Notes under the pieces: model-generated
What the model was told of the DNA's origin: nothing
What the model saw: only the letters and a program-made list of their open reading frames with translations
Database searches by the model: none
Program-made: the position numbers and the translations under genes
Shown: positions 25,030 through 33,593 of the stretch, one piece after another
How the letters are laid out: each line of letters starts with the position of its first letter
Numbering within the stretch: the stretch's first letter is position 1
Source: Lentzea nigeriaca
GTDB taxonomy: Bacteria; Actinomycetota; Actinomycetes; Mycobacteriales; Pseudonocardiaceae
Length of the DNA stretch: 64,000 bases
Assembly: GCF_016907955.1 (NCBI RefSeq)
Contig: NZ_JAFBCX010000006.1
Location: 577,914-641,913 of the forward strand
Direction of reading: 5' to 3'

Positions 25030-25932
25030 TTAAAGCCGCACGTAGAGACGCAGTGTCACGTAGCCGGTGGTGGCCGAGATGACGATCGCGACGAGGAACA
25101 GCCACGGCGACACGAACAGGATGTCCAGGTACCCGATCGGCGGGATGATGCCCGACTCGGTCAGGTTTCTGGTGATCCGGTCGAGGAAGAACGCCTTGAA
25201 CAGCACCAGGCCGGCAACTGCGGAGACCGCGCCGATGATGCCCGCGACGACCGCCTCGATGAGGAACGGCAGCTGCGTGTACCACCGGGTCGCGCCGACC
25301 AGGCGCATGATGCCGACCTCGACGCGGCGGGTGAACGCCGACACCTGGATGGTGTTCGAGATCAGCAGCAACGCGGCGAACGCCTGGATGAGCGCGAGGA
25401 TCAGGGCGACGTCGCGCAGACCGTTCAGGCCCTCGAAGAACCGCTCGAGGAACTTGCCCTGGTCGTCGACGCCCTTCACGCCCGGCTTGCCCTCGAAGGC
25501 CTGCTTGATGACGTCGGTGCGGTCCGGGTCCTCCAGCTTCACGCGGAAGGTGGCGGGGATCGCCTCCGGACGCGCGAGCTTGAGCAGCTCCGGCTGCGCC
25601 TCGAAGATCCGCTTGAAGCGCTCGAAGCCCTCGTCGCGGTTCTGGAACACCACTGTCTCGACGCCGGAGGTCTGCTCGAGCTGGGAACGCAGACCCGCGC
25701 ACGGCTGCTGGGTGCAGTCCTTGTCGTTGGCGCTGACGTCGTTGGTCAGCAGCACGGAGACCTCGAGCTTGCCCGCGTAGTTGGCCTGCATCTTGTCGAC
25801 CATGCGGACGACGAGCAGGCCACCGCCGAGCAGCCCGAGCGAGATGGCGGTCGTGAGGATCATCGCGATCGTCATCGTGACGTTCCGGCGAAGTCCGGTG
25901 ACGACCTCGCTGAACACGAAGCTGGTACGCAT
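25030..25932 (-). CDS. ftsX: Cell division protein FtsX
   Basis: A 300-residue membrane protein with one N-terminal membrane segment (MTIAMILTTAISLGLLGGGL), an external domain with a Cys pair (CTQQPCAGLRSQLEQ), and three C-terminal membrane segments (for example LILALIQAFAALLLISNTIQ). With FtsE it forms the FtsEX complex that controls peptidoglycan hydrolases during division. The sequence VGIMRLVGATRWYTQLPF is the usual cytoplasmic loop. It lies 39 nt after ftsE, in one operon. Confidence 0.95.
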   Translation of the reverse strand: MRTSFVFSEVVTGLRRNVTMTIAMILTTAISLGLLGGGLLVVRMVDKMQANYAGKLEVSVLLTNDVSANDKDCTQQPCAGLRSQLEQTSGVETVVFQNRDEGFERFKRIFEAQPELLKLARPEAIPATFRVKLEDPDRTDVIKQAFEGKPGVKGVDDQGKFLERFFEGLNGLRDVALILALIQAFAALLLISNTIQVSAFTRRVEVGIMRLVGATRWYTQLPFLIEAVVAGIIGAVSAVAGLVLFKAFFLDRITRNLTESGIIPPIGYLDILFVSPWLFLVAIVISATTGYVTLRLYVRL

Positions 25933-25971
25933 CGGGGGCGGGGTTCCTTGGGGGTCGGGGGTTAGGAGCGC

Positions 25972-26661
25972 TTAGCGGCCAACGCCGTAAACGCCGCGCG
26001 CGTCATCACGGACGACCTTGCCGAACGCCAGCTCCACCACACGGCGGCGCATCGAGTCGACGATGCCGTGGTCGTGAGTGGCCATGATGACCGTCGTGCC
26101 GGTGCGGTTGATCCGCTCCAGCAGCAACATGATGTCCTGGCTCGTGTCGGGGTCCAGGTTTCCGGTCGGCTCGTCGGCGATCAGCACCAGCGGGCGGTTC
26201 ACGAACGCACGGGCGATCGCGACACGCTGCTGCTCACCACCGGACAGCTCGGTCGGGAACCGGTCCTCCTTGCCGTCGAGGCCCACCAGCTGCAGCACCT
26301 CCGGCACCACCTTGACGATGGTGTTGCGGGGCTTGCCGATGACCTCCAGGGCGAAGGCCACGTTCTCGGCGACCGTCTTCGTCGGCAGCAGGCGGAAGTC
26401 CTGGAACACGCAGCCGATGGACTGACGCAGGCGGGGGACCCTGCGCCGCGACATCTTGGCGACGTCGAAGTTGGACACGTAGACGCGTCCCCGAGTCGGC
26501 ACCTCTTCGCGCAGCAGCAGGCGCAAGAACGTCGACTTACCGGACCCGGAGGGCCCGATCAGGAACACGAACTCACCCTTGTCCACCTCGACGGACACGT
26601 CGTCGAGCGCGGGACGCGTGGAGGTCTTGTAGACCTTGGAAACGTGTTCGAGGCGAATCAC
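25972..26661 (-). CDS. ftsE: Cell division ATP-binding protein FtsE
   Basis: A 229-residue ABC ATPase: Walker A FLIGPSGSGKSTFLRLLL near residue 33, Q-loop VFQDFRLLP, signature LSGGEQQRVAIARAFVNRP near 140, Walker B LVLIADEPTGNLDP, and the H-loop MATHD. It partners FtsX downstream. A terminator-like hairpin separates it from the upstream gene. Confidence 0.96.
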   Translation of the reverse strand: MIRLEHVSKVYKTSTRPALDDVSVEVDKGEFVFLIGPSGSGKSTFLRLLLREEVPTRGRVYVSNFDVAKMSRRRVPRLRQSIGCVFQDFRLLPTKTVAENVAFALEVIGKPRNTIVKVVPEVLQLVGLDGKEDRFPTELSGGEQQRVAIARAFVNRPLVLIADEPTGNLDPDTSQDIMLLLERINRTGTTVIMATHDHGIVDSMRRRVVELAFGKVVRDDARGVYGVGR

Positions 26662-26691
26662 GAGGCGCGAGTCTACTCATGGCCGGGGTAA

Positions 26692-26731
26692 AGCCCCCGT
26701 TCCGGTTAACTTCGAGCACCGGAAGGGGGCT
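26692..26731 (-). terminator. Hairpin between DUF gene and ftsE
   Basis: An inverted repeat, AAGCCCCCGTTCCGGT / ACCGGAAGGGGGCTT with small mismatches, lies directly after the stop of the 140-residue gene. It probably ends the prfB-side transcript before ftsE. Confidence 0.65.
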
Positions 26732-27154
26732 TCAGTCCCACCAGTTGAAGAGCACGTCGCCGACCCGTTCCGGACGCCAGTAGCGCACGTCACGGGGGTC
26801 GAGGTCCGGCCAGTCCGCCGCTTTGAACGGCTTCTCCAGCTCGGCCTTGGCCCACACCCTGATGTCGCTCGACAACTCCGCAAGCACAGCCATGAGCGCC
26901 GCGTCGTCCACGAACTCGATCGGCGGCAGCGGTTCGACCGAAGCCGTGAGCGCCACGTCACCCTCCGCCGTCCACAACACGACGATCGTGCCGCGGTGGT
27001 CGGCGTGCTCGAGGTGCACCTCGTGGTAGTTCGGCGTGACCTTCGGGACGGACCACCGCGCCACGTGACCGCCGGTGCGGCGCGCGGCCTCGAAGCAGAG
27101 GCCGCGGAACTCCCCCGGCGTCCTGACGGTCAGCTCTGGGACTGCTTCCTCCAC
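26732..27154 (-). CDS. Conserved hypothetical protein after prfB
   Basis: A 140-residue acidic protein without a signal peptide or membrane segment. Features are RRTGGHVARWSVPKVTPNYH, an aromatic-rich end (PDLDPRDVRYWRPERVGDVLF then NWWD) and a central beta-rich stretch (GTIVVLWTAEGDVALTASV). I do not recognise the family. Its start lies 25 nt inside the prfB 3' end, so it is probably translated from the prfB mRNA and could have a translation-linked role, but nothing shows this directly. Confidence 0.6.
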   Translation of the reverse strand: MEEAVPELTVRTPGEFRGLCFEAARRTGGHVARWSVPKVTPNYHEVHLEHADHRGTIVVLWTAEGDVALTASVEPLPPIEFVDDAALMAVLAELSSDIRVWAKAELEKPFKAADWPDLDPRDVRYWRPERVGDVLFNWWD

Positions 27155-28230
27155 CGGATGCCCGCCTCGAGGAAGTCGTCGATCTCGCCGTCGAGCACCG
27201 CCGACGGGTTGCCCACCTCGTGGTTGTTCCGCAGGTCCTTGACCATCTGGTACGGGTGCAGCACGTAGGACCGCATCTGGTTGCCCCAGCTGGAGCCGGA
27301 GTCCTTGAGCGCGTCCAGCTTCGCCTGCTCCTCCTGCCTGCGCCGCTCGAGCAGCTTGGCCTGCAGGACGTTCATGGCCGTGGCCTTGTTCTGCAGCTGC
27401 GAGCGCTCGTTCTGGCAGGACACCACGATGCCGGTCGGGATGTGCGTGAGGCGCACCGCCGAGTCGGTCGTGTTGACGCCCTGGCCGCCGGGGCCGGACG
27501 AGCGGTAGACGTCGACGCGCAGGTCCTTCTCGTCGATCTCGACGTGGTCGGTCTGCTCGACGACGGGCACGACCTCGACGCCGGCGAACGACGTCTGGCG
27601 GCGGCCCTGGTTGTCGAACGGCGAGATGCGCACGAGACGGTGCGTGCCCTGCTCGACGCTCAGCGTGCCATAGGCGTACGGGGCGGTGACGCGGAACGTC
27701 GCGGACTTGATGCCCGCCTCTTCCGCGTAGGACGTGTCGAACACGTCGATGCCGTAGCCGTGCCGCTCGGCCCAGCGCGAGTACATGCGCAGCAGCATCT
27801 CGGCGAAGTCCGCGGCGTCGACGCCACCGGCCTCGGCGCGGATGGTGACGAGAGCGTTGCGCTCGTCGTACTCGCCGGACAGCAGCGTGCGGACCTCGAG
27901 GCTCGCGATCTCCTCGCGCAGCTTCGCCCGGTCGTTGTCGGCGTCGGCCTGGGCGTCGGCGTCCTCGGCCTCCTCCGCGAGCTCGTAGAGCAGCGGGAGG
28001 TCGTCGAGGCGCTCGCGCAGGCCGGTGACGCGACGCAGCTCACCCTGCTTGTGGGAGAGCTGGCTGGTGACCTGCTGCGCCTTCTCCTGGTCGTCCCAGA
28101 GGTCAGGACGCGCTGCCTGCTCCTCCAAGTCCGCGACCTGGGCGCGCAGGGCATCGAGGTCCATCACCGCCTCGATGCTGGAAAGGGTGGCGGAGAGGTC
28201 CTTGATGTCTGCTTCGACGTCCGGGTTCAC
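27130..28230 (-). CDS. prfB: Peptide chain release factor 2 (RF2)
   Basis: A 366-residue class-I release factor for UGA and UAA stops. The stop-codon tripeptide SPF is present in RISPFDNQGRRQTSFA, and the catalytic GGQ in SSGPGGQGVNTTDSAVRLTH near residue 245. Translation runs through in one frame from MNPDVEADIKDL, so the programmed +1 frameshift found in many bacterial prfB genes is absent, as usual in actinobacteria. Confidence 0.97.
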   Translation of the reverse strand: MNPDVEADIKDLSATLSSIEAVMDLDALRAQVADLEEQAARPDLWDDQEKAQQVTSQLSHKQGELRRVTGLRERLDDLPLLYELAEEAEDADAQADADNDRAKLREEIASLEVRTLLSGEYDERNALVTIRAEAGGVDAADFAEMLLRMYSRWAERHGYGIDVFDTSYAEEAGIKSATFRVTAPYAYGTLSVEQGTHRLVRISPFDNQGRRQTSFAGVEVVPVVEQTDHVEIDEKDLRVDVYRSSGPGGQGVNTTDSAVRLTHIPTGIVVSCQNERSQLQNKATAMNVLQAKLLERRRQEEQAKLDALKDSGSSWGNQMRSYVLHPYQMVKDLRNNHEVGNPSAVLDGEIDDFLEAGIRWRKQSQS

Positions 28231-28246
28231 GGCAAAAGATTACGCC

Positions 28247-28275
28247 AGCACCGGTCGTCAGTCGCGACCGGTGCT
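28247..28275. terminator. Terminator between PadR-like gene and prfB
   Basis: An 11-bp perfect inverted repeat (AGCACCGGTCG / CGACCGGTGCT, 7-nt loop) follows the stop of the PadR-like gene and precedes prfB on the minus strand. Confidence 0.65.
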
Positions 28276-28290
28276 CGCTGGCGCTCTCTT

Positions 28291-28791
28291 CTACGCGGTC
28301 GGAATCGCGTCGAGCAGCTTGAGAACGGCCTTCGCGTGGGCCAGGCCGAACTCGGCCACCGCCTTGGCGTAGGGGTCCTCAGCGGTCTTCGCCGCGCTCT
28401 TCGCGCTCTCCTGCTCCTGACCGTACGTCGTGCGCGCGGTCGTGATCAGCGACTCGCGCTGCTTCGCGGTCAGCGAGCCGGCGTGCACGAGGCGCAGGAT
28501 GAGCGGGCTGCGGAGGTGGTCCGGGCCAGGCTCGGACAGCAGCCAGTTCTTGAAGGCCTTCTTGCCCGCCGCGGTGAGCACGTACTGCTGGCTGGACCGC
28601 GGTCCTTGCTTGCCGAGTCGCAGCAGGCCCTGATCGGCCAGCGCGGGCAGCTCGCGGTACACCTGGCTGCGGGTCACGCTGAAGAACGCGCCGAAGCGGT
28701 CTCCTGCCTCCGCCACCAACTGGCCACCGGTCTTGGGTCCGTCGTGCAGCAGCCCGAGCAGGGCGGCTGCGGTCGCATTCAGGTCTGACAC
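28291..28791 (-). CDS. PadR family transcriptional regulator
   Basis: A 166-residue regulator with an N-terminal winged helix: ATAAALLGLLHDGPKTGGQL, FSVTRSQVYRELPALADQGL and QYVLTAAGKKAFKNWL are typical PadR landmarks. The C-terminal helical domain (KSAAKTAEDPYAKAVAEFGL) serves for dimerisation. GTG (28791) was chosen over an upstream extension because the fold begins directly after it. No efflux or detoxification gene is adjacent, so the target is unknown and it may act on itself. Confidence 0.85.
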   Translation of the reverse strand: MSDLNATAAALLGLLHDGPKTGGQLVAEAGDRFGAFFSVTRSQVYRELPALADQGLLRLGKQGPRSSQQYVLTAAGKKAFKNWLLSEPGPDHLRSPLILRLVHAGSLTAKQRESLITTARTTYGQEQESAKSAAKTAEDPYAKAVAEFGLAHAKAVLKLLDAIPTA

Positions 28792-29180
28792 AACGACAAC
28801 GTTCCCACGTCTGGGGGAAGCTGTCCACAATGGTCAGCCGTTCTGTCCACAGTGGCTGATCACCGGGCTAGCCTGTTGGGCCATGCGGAGCAACGAAAAG
28901 TCTCGCTGAGTAAGCGGCAGTTTTCGCACCTCACGCGTTTGGCCGCTTGACCGTCCGTGTCCATCCCGGATGGAAAAGTCCTTTGGCAGAAACGAAAGTC
29001 ACCCGATCTCACTCGATCGGCGGTACGACTCTCACCGGCCGGAGCCACCCGACCGGGCGGAGGTGGGGGCTTCATAGCCTGACCCGGTGACGTCCGCGCA
29101 CAGCCCTTTCCCGCGCCCGCACAACCAGGAAAATGATCACCGTCAGGCAGGGCTGAGCGAGACCACGGAGGTCGGGGACG
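28792..29180. other. Intergenic region, no gene seen
   Basis: About 390 bp between the PadR-like gene and a small plus-strand gene. It is less GC-rich in places than its neighbours. It should hold the divergent promoters of the two genes, but I cannot assign -35/-10 boxes with confidence. Confidence 0.4.
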
Positions 29181-29381
29181 ATGAACATCAAGTGGCTGGA
29201 CCACAAGAAGGTGGCGGCGCACACGGTGGCGTGGATGACCGGAGGCATCCCGGAGCAGGCCGGCAAGGACGAGTGCATGGTGTGCGGCAAGCAGATCCGC
29301 AAGACCCGCAGGGTCCACGGCGAGGGCCGGATCTGCTCCAGCATGCTGTGCGCCCAGTACTGGGCGGAGAACATGACCTGA
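29181..29381 (+). CDS. Small four-cysteine putative zinc-binding protein
   Basis: A 66-residue protein with a good ribosome site (GGAGG, 11 nt before ATG). CMVCGKQIRK near residue 32 and two later cysteines in RICSSMLCAQYW give a Cx2C...Cx5C pattern that could bind zinc. The protein is basic (KTRRVHGEGR). I do not recognise a named family. It is followed after 40 nt by a strong terminator, so it looks like an independent, expressed small gene. Confidence 0.65.
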   Translation: MNIKWLDHKKVAAHTVAWMTGGIPEQAGKDECMVCGKQIRKTRRVHGEGRICSSMLCAQYWAENMT

Positions 29382-29420
29382 AACACACCGGCGGCGCTGT
29401 TCGCGCTGATCGGGAATAAG

Positions 29421-29457
29421 CAGAAGGCCGGAGCCTGATGGCTCCGGCCTTCTGTCT
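29421..29457. terminator. Bidirectional terminator
   Basis: AGAAGGCCGGAGCC-TGAT-GGCTCCGGCCTTCT forms a 14-bp perfect stem. It lies between the small plus-strand gene and the minus-strand tRNA-fMet and can serve both. Confidence 0.85.
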
Positions 29458-29459
29458 AG

Positions 29460-29533
29460 TAGCGGGGACAGGATTTGAACCTGCGACCTCTGGGTTATGA
29501 GCCCAGCGAGCTACCGAGCTGCTCCACCCCGCG
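29460..29533 (-). tRNA. tRNA-fMet (CAT), copy 1
   Basis: A 74-nt initiator tRNA: the 5' end is CGCGGGG and the 3' end CCCCGCTA. It has a C1:U72 mismatch (the actinobacterial initiator feature), anticodon CAT in CTCATAA, and three G:C pairs closing the anticodon stem (GGG/CCC). CCA is not encoded. An identical copy lies 297 bp upstream in the direction of transcription. Confidence 0.95.
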
Positions 29534-29717
29534 CCGCTTCTAGCTTGTCTTACTGTTGTAAGTAGAACTATACACCCTCTACGAACCCCTTTTTCACCAC
29601 CCCCCTCGAACGCCGTACCCGCAGGTCAGCGCCCTCACGAACCGGCGTCGTCACAGGTCAACGCCATGGCAGCGGCCAGGCCGCCGGATGGATGCCGCCG
29701 AAGCCGAAGGCGAGGCG

Positions 29718-29772
29718 GCTGGGGGTCTGGGGGCTCGCCCCCAGGGCGGGGTTTGGGGGCTCCGCCCCCAAT
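29718..29772. repeat. G/C-tract palindromic repeat between the two tRNA-fMet genes
   Basis: Two palindromes, CTGGGGGCTCGCCCCCAG and TTGGGGGCTCCGCCCCCAA, lie in tandem. They resemble the 22040-22092 element, sharing the core GGGGTCTGGGGGC. Confidence 0.6.
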
Positions 29773-29778
29773 GTGAAA

Positions 29779-29821
29779 TGCGAAAAAGTCCCGTCCGCGC
29801 TCTTTGCGGACGGGACTTTCC
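29779..29821 (-). terminator. Terminator of tRNA-fMet copy 2
   Basis: GAAAGTCCCGTCCGC / GCGGACGGGACTTTTTC is a 15-bp stem. The minus strand runs into TTTTTCG, consistent with an intrinsic terminator 9 nt after the tRNA. Confidence 0.85.
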
Positions 29822-29829
29822 CAACTTTG

Positions 29830-29903
29830 TAGCGGGGACAGGATTTGAACCTGCGACCTCTGGGTTATGAGCCCAGCGAGCTACCGAGCTGCTCCACCCC
29901 GCG
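29830..29903 (-). tRNA. tRNA-fMet (CAT), copy 2
   Basis: A second initiator tRNA gene identical over its 74 nt to the one at 29460-29533, with the same C1:U72, CAT anticodon and GGG/CCC stem. Each copy has its own terminator, so they are separate transcription units or processed from separate precursors. The 13 nt at its 5' end are repeated in inverted orientation just upstream. Confidence 0.95.
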
Positions 29904-29936
29904 TCGGTATGAATAGAACCTTACGCGGGGTGGAGC
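29891..29936. repeat. Inverted copy of tRNA-fMet 5' end
   Basis: CGCGGGGTGGAGC on the plus strand at 29924-29936 is the exact inverse of the first 13 nt of tRNA-fMet copy 2 (29891-29903), with 20 nt between. Transcripts reading from the UPF0182 gene into the tRNA could fold it into a hairpin, which might act as a terminator or block tRNA folding. Confidence 0.7.
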
Positions 29937-29956
29937 GCTGAATGCAAATCGGGTGG

Positions 29957-32900
29957 TCAGCCTGACGGCGTGGGCGAGGGAGCGACCGACGACTGGCCCG
30001 TCGACGGCGCGCTGGGTGCCCCGGTGTTGTACTGCTTGAACCGCTTCGTCGCGTCGTCCAGGCGCGCGTACGCCTGGCCGAGGTCGGAGAAGTTGCCGCT
30101 CTGCTGGGCCTTCTTGATGTCGGCCAGCGCCGCGTCGATGTCGTTGATCGCCTTCTGCAGGTCGGGGCTCAGCGCCCCGTTGGTCGGCGGCGTCGTCGAC
30201 GGCTGCGTCGAGGGCTGGCCGTTGCCGTTGTTGTTGCTCGGCGGAGGCACGACCGCGCCAGCACCGCTCAGCACCTGGTCCAGCGCCTCGTTCAACGTGG
30301 ACGCGTACCCGACCCGGTCGCCGTACCAGACGAGGACCTTCGAGAGCTGCGGGTACGACGTGTTGTTCGACGCCCGCTCGATGTACACGGGTTCGACGTA
30401 GAGCAGCGCACCGCCCACGGGAAGTGTGAGCAGGTTGCCGTACACGACCGTCGTCTTCTGCTGTGCCAGCAGGTTGAGCTCACGGCTCACGTTGTCGGAG
30501 GTGAGGAACTGGGTCTGGATCTGCTGCGGGCCTTTGGCGTCCTGCGTCAGCTGCAGCACGCTGATCTTCCCGTAGTTGTCCGGATCGGATCCCACCGAGA
30601 CGTAGGCCGCCATGAACTCCCGGTTCTCGCGGACCAGCGGGCTGGTCAGCTGGAAGCGGACCTTGCTCGCGTCGGTCGGGTCACCGGCGAGCACGTAGAA
30701 CGGCGGCTGGGCGTCCCTGCGCTTGCTCGCCGCGTCGCGCTGGGCGTCCGCCGTCGTCACGTTGTCGATCGTCGGGTCCTGCGCCGCCGCCCAGTAGGCG
30801 ACACCGGAGTAGAAGTCCGACGGCGACGAGACGTGGTACTTCGCCAGGATCTGCCGCTGCACCTTGAACAGGTCCTCGGGGTAGCGGAAGTGCTGGCGCA
30901 GCTCGTCGGAGATCTCGCTGCCCGGCTTGACCGTGCCCGGGAAGACGCCCATCCACGCCTTGAGCACCGGGTCCTTGTCGTCGATCGCGTACAGGCTCAC
31001 GGTGCCGTCGTAGGCGTCCACAGTGGCCTTGACCGAGTTGCGGATGTAGTTGATGGGCTTGTTGACCTGCGAGACCACCACGCCGTCCGCGGTGAGCGAG
31101 TCGTTCGTGGCGTCGCCCAGCGGCGTGCGCTGCGCGTACGGGTAGTTCTCGAGCGTGGTGTAGCCGTCGACGATCCACGTGATGCGGCCGTTGACCACGG
31201 CCGGGTACGGGTCGCTGTCCACCGTGAGCCACGGTGCGACGGCCTGCACGCGGTCGCGCGGCGTGCGCTTGAACAGGATCTTCGACTCGTCCGCGATCGA
31301 CTGGTTGAAGAGGATGTTCCGTTCGCCGTAGTAGGCCGCGAACGCGAGCTTGTTGAACAGGCTGCCGATCGGCACACCGCCGGAACCGGTGTAGGTGTAG
31401 GACTTCGCGTCGGTGTCGTACTCCGCCGCCGAACCCTGCGGCCGCCCACCGACGATCGAGTAGTCGTTGGTGCCGAACAGCTCGCCGTAGTACGTGCGCG
31501 GCTGGTTGACCTTGATGCCGTTCTCGGCGTTGCGGATCGTGCCGTCCGGCGCGACCTCACCGGTCTTGAACTCGGGGTAACCGCCGTTGGTCTGGTCGGC
31601 CACCGCGTTGACCTTGTTGGCCTCGGCGTAGACGAAACCGTTGCCGTGCGTGTAGATGAGGTGCTGGTTGATCCAGTCGCGCTGGCCCTGCGGCAGGCTG
31701 TCGAGCTTCAGCTCACGCGCCGCCACGATGTAGTCGCGCAGCTTGCCGTCCACTGTGTACCGGTCGACGTCGAGCTTGTTCGGGAACCCGTAGAACGGCC
31801 GCAGCTGGGTGAACTGCGTGAAGGTCCGCGAGAGCACGGCCGGGTCGAGCAGGCGGATGTTGCCCAGCGTCGCCGTGTCGTTGTTCTTGATCTGGTCGTT
31901 GCTGACGGTCTGCTTGCCCTCGTAGGGCTTCGTCTCGACCTTGTCTTCCGTCAGCCCGAACGACTGCCGCGTCGCCGCGATGTTCCGCTTGATCGACTCG
32001 GCTTCCTTCTGGATGGCGTTCGGCTTCACCGAGAACTGCTCAAGCACGGCGGGCCACGCGGCACCGACGAGCACGCTCGACAGCACCAGCAGCACGGTCG
32101 CGATCGCGGGCAGCTGCACGTTGCGCATGAACGCGCCCGCGAAGAAGGCGACGGCGCAGAACACGGCGATGCACAGCAGGATCAGCTTGGCCGGCAGCAC
32201 CGCGTTGAGGTCGGTGTAGCTCGCGCCGACGAACTTCTCGTTCTCGTGCAGCAACAACTCGTACCGGTCGAAGAAGTACGCGACGGCCTTCAGCAGCACG
32301 AACGTGCCGGCGACGAGCGCGAGGTGCAACCGCGCGGGCCCGGAGAGCTGACCGCCGCGACCGGCCAGCCGGATCCCGCCGAAGAGGTAGTGGGCGATCA
32401 CCGCGCCGATGAACGACACCGCGGTCGTGATGAACAGCCACGACAGCAGCCACTCGTAGAACGGCAGCTGGAACGCGTAGAAGCCGATGTCGTGCCCGAA
32501 CTGCGGATCCGTCACCCCGAACGGCTGACCGTTCAGGAACAGCTGGATCTGCTGCCAGTCCGCCTGCGCCGACGCGCCCGCGATCAACCCGACGAACACG
32601 GGGATGCCGATCGCGAACAACCGCATCCGCCGCATCACGACCGTGCGGTAGCGGGCCACCGGGTCGTCCGGCCCCGACACCGGCACGAACACCGGCCGCG
32701 ACCGGTACGCGAGCCACAGGTTCAGCGCGACGATGCCGCCGACCACGACCCCTGCGGCCACGAACAGCCCCAGCCTGGTGAGCAGCACTGTGCTGTAGAC
32801 GTTGCGGAAATTCACCTCGCCGAACCACAGCCAGTTCACGTAGGTGTCGAGCAGCCGCGATCCCATAATGAGACCGAACAGGAGCACAACACCGACGATG

Positions 32901-32959
32901 AGCAGGATTCGGCTGCGTCGGGACAGTTTCGGCAGTCCGACTGGAGGCCGTGTGGCCAC
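29957..32959 (-). CDS. UPF0182 family membrane protein
   Basis: A 1,000-residue protein of the UPF0182 family, conserved in actinobacteria (Rv3193c in M. tuberculosis). About seven membrane segments lie in residues 15-320 (for example ILLIVGVVLLFGLIMGSRLL and YEWLLSWLFITTAVSFIGAV), followed by a large extracytoplasmic domain (YGNLLTLPVGGALLYVEPVY near 835). The end is low-complexity, rich in Pro/Gln/Thr/Asn. Its function is unknown. GTG at 32959 was chosen because a GGAG site lies 8 nt before it. The neighbouring gene order matches M. tuberculosis. Confidence 0.93.
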   Translation of the reverse strand: MATRPPVGLPKLSRRSRILLIVGVVLLFGLIMGSRLLDTYVNWLWFGEVNFRNVYSTVLLTRLGLFVAAGVVVGGIVALNLWLAYRSRPVFVPVSGPDDPVARYRTVVMRRMRLFAIGIPVFVGLIAGASAQADWQQIQLFLNGQPFGVTDPQFGHDIGFYAFQLPFYEWLLSWLFITTAVSFIGAVIAHYLFGGIRLAGRGGQLSGPARLHLALVAGTFVLLKAVAYFFDRYELLLHENEKFVGASYTDLNAVLPAKLILLCIAVFCAVAFFAGAFMRNVQLPAIATVLLVLSSVLVGAAWPAVLEQFSVKPNAIQKEAESIKRNIAATRQSFGLTEDKVETKPYEGKQTVSNDQIKNNDTATLGNIRLLDPAVLSRTFTQFTQLRPFYGFPNKLDVDRYTVDGKLRDYIVAARELKLDSLPQGQRDWINQHLIYTHGNGFVYAEANKVNAVADQTNGGYPEFKTGEVAPDGTIRNAENGIKVNQPRTYYGELFGTNDYSIVGGRPQGSAAEYDTDAKSYTYTGSGGVPIGSLFNKLAFAAYYGERNILFNQSIADESKILFKRTPRDRVQAVAPWLTVDSDPYPAVVNGRITWIVDGYTTLENYPYAQRTPLGDATNDSLTADGVVVSQVNKPINYIRNSVKATVDAYDGTVSLYAIDDKDPVLKAWMGVFPGTVKPGSEISDELRQHFRYPEDLFKVQRQILAKYHVSSPSDFYSGVAYWAAAQDPTIDNVTTADAQRDAASKRRDAQPPFYVLAGDPTDASKVRFQLTSPLVRENREFMAAYVSVGSDPDNYGKISVLQLTQDAKGPQQIQTQFLTSDNVSRELNLLAQQKTTVVYGNLLTLPVGGALLYVEPVYIERASNNTSYPQLSKVLVWYGDRVGYASTLNEALDQVLSGAGAVVPPPSNNNGNGQPSTQPSTTPPTNGALSPDLQKAINDIDAALADIKKAQQSGNFSDLGQAYARLDDATKRFKQYNTGAPSAPSTGQSSVAPSPTPSG

Positions 32960-33053
32960 GAGGCACGCTCCTGGATCGCGGAATTTCAATACGTACGTTT
33001 AGTCCAACTCTACGGACGACGCCCTGGGTTCCCGTGAAGTCGGCGGTCTTACG

Positions 33054-33593
33054 ATGACATGCGTGTCAGCGAGTGAAACGCCAGCGGTCATCCTCCCGAC
33101 GGTCGCCCGCGAGGTAGAGGAGTTCGTAGCGGCAGGTGGCTGGGAGCAGCCCCCGCAGCTCTTCGCCCTCGTCGCGACCTCCGACCTGATCGCCCAGCAA
33201 CCGGAGCTGCGCGACCAGCTCGACCCGGAGTCGTCCCCGCTGACCCCGATCGCCCAGGACGCGCTGGAAGGCGACCTGGGTGACGCGCTGGCGGGCATCG
33301 AGTGGCCCCCGGCCGTGACGGGCTGCGCGCTGGCCCAGGAGATCGTCGTGCTGCCCCCGGAGGCGGAAACCGAGCTCCACCACGGCGAACTGGACGACGA
33401 GGCGGCCCGCAGGTTCGCCGCCGAACACCCGGCCCGCCGCGAGGCGCGCCTCGTGGCGGCGGTGCTGCGCGACGGCTCGGTCTCCTGCGTGCTGCGGCTG
33501 CGCGGAACGGTCGACGTGCCGGAGGAGGTCGTCGAGCACCCCGAGCTGGCGCCCAACCTCACCGACGCCCTGCTCGCCACGCTGCGACCCTAG
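33054..33593 (+). CDS. PPA1309 family protein
   Basis: A 179-residue protein of the actinobacterial PPA1309 family. Landmarks are TVAREVEEFVAAGGWEQPPQ, LFALVATSDLIAQQP, WPPAVTGCALAQEIVVLPPE and ARLVAAVLRDGSVSCVLRLR. It is acidic, probably cytoplasmic and of unknown function. It is divergent from the UPF0182 gene, a common arrangement. A GTG three codons on is an alternative start. Confidence 0.8.
   Translation: MTCVSASETPAVILPTVAREVEEFVAAGGWEQPPQLFALVATSDLIAQQPELRDQLDPESSPLTPIAQDALEGDLGDALAGIEWPPAVTGCALAQEIVVLPPEAETELHHGELDDEAARRFAAEHPARREARLVAAVLRDGSVSCVLRLRGTVDVPEEVVEHPELAPNLTDALLATLRP

Noticed and set aside
27130..28230. Programmed frameshift in prfB
   Set aside because: The reading frame is continuous from start to stop, without an internal TGA near codon 26.
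30833..33037. 734-codon plus-strand frame
   Set aside because: Antisense to the UPF0182 gene; composition is R/V/H/D-rich as expected from shadow frames.
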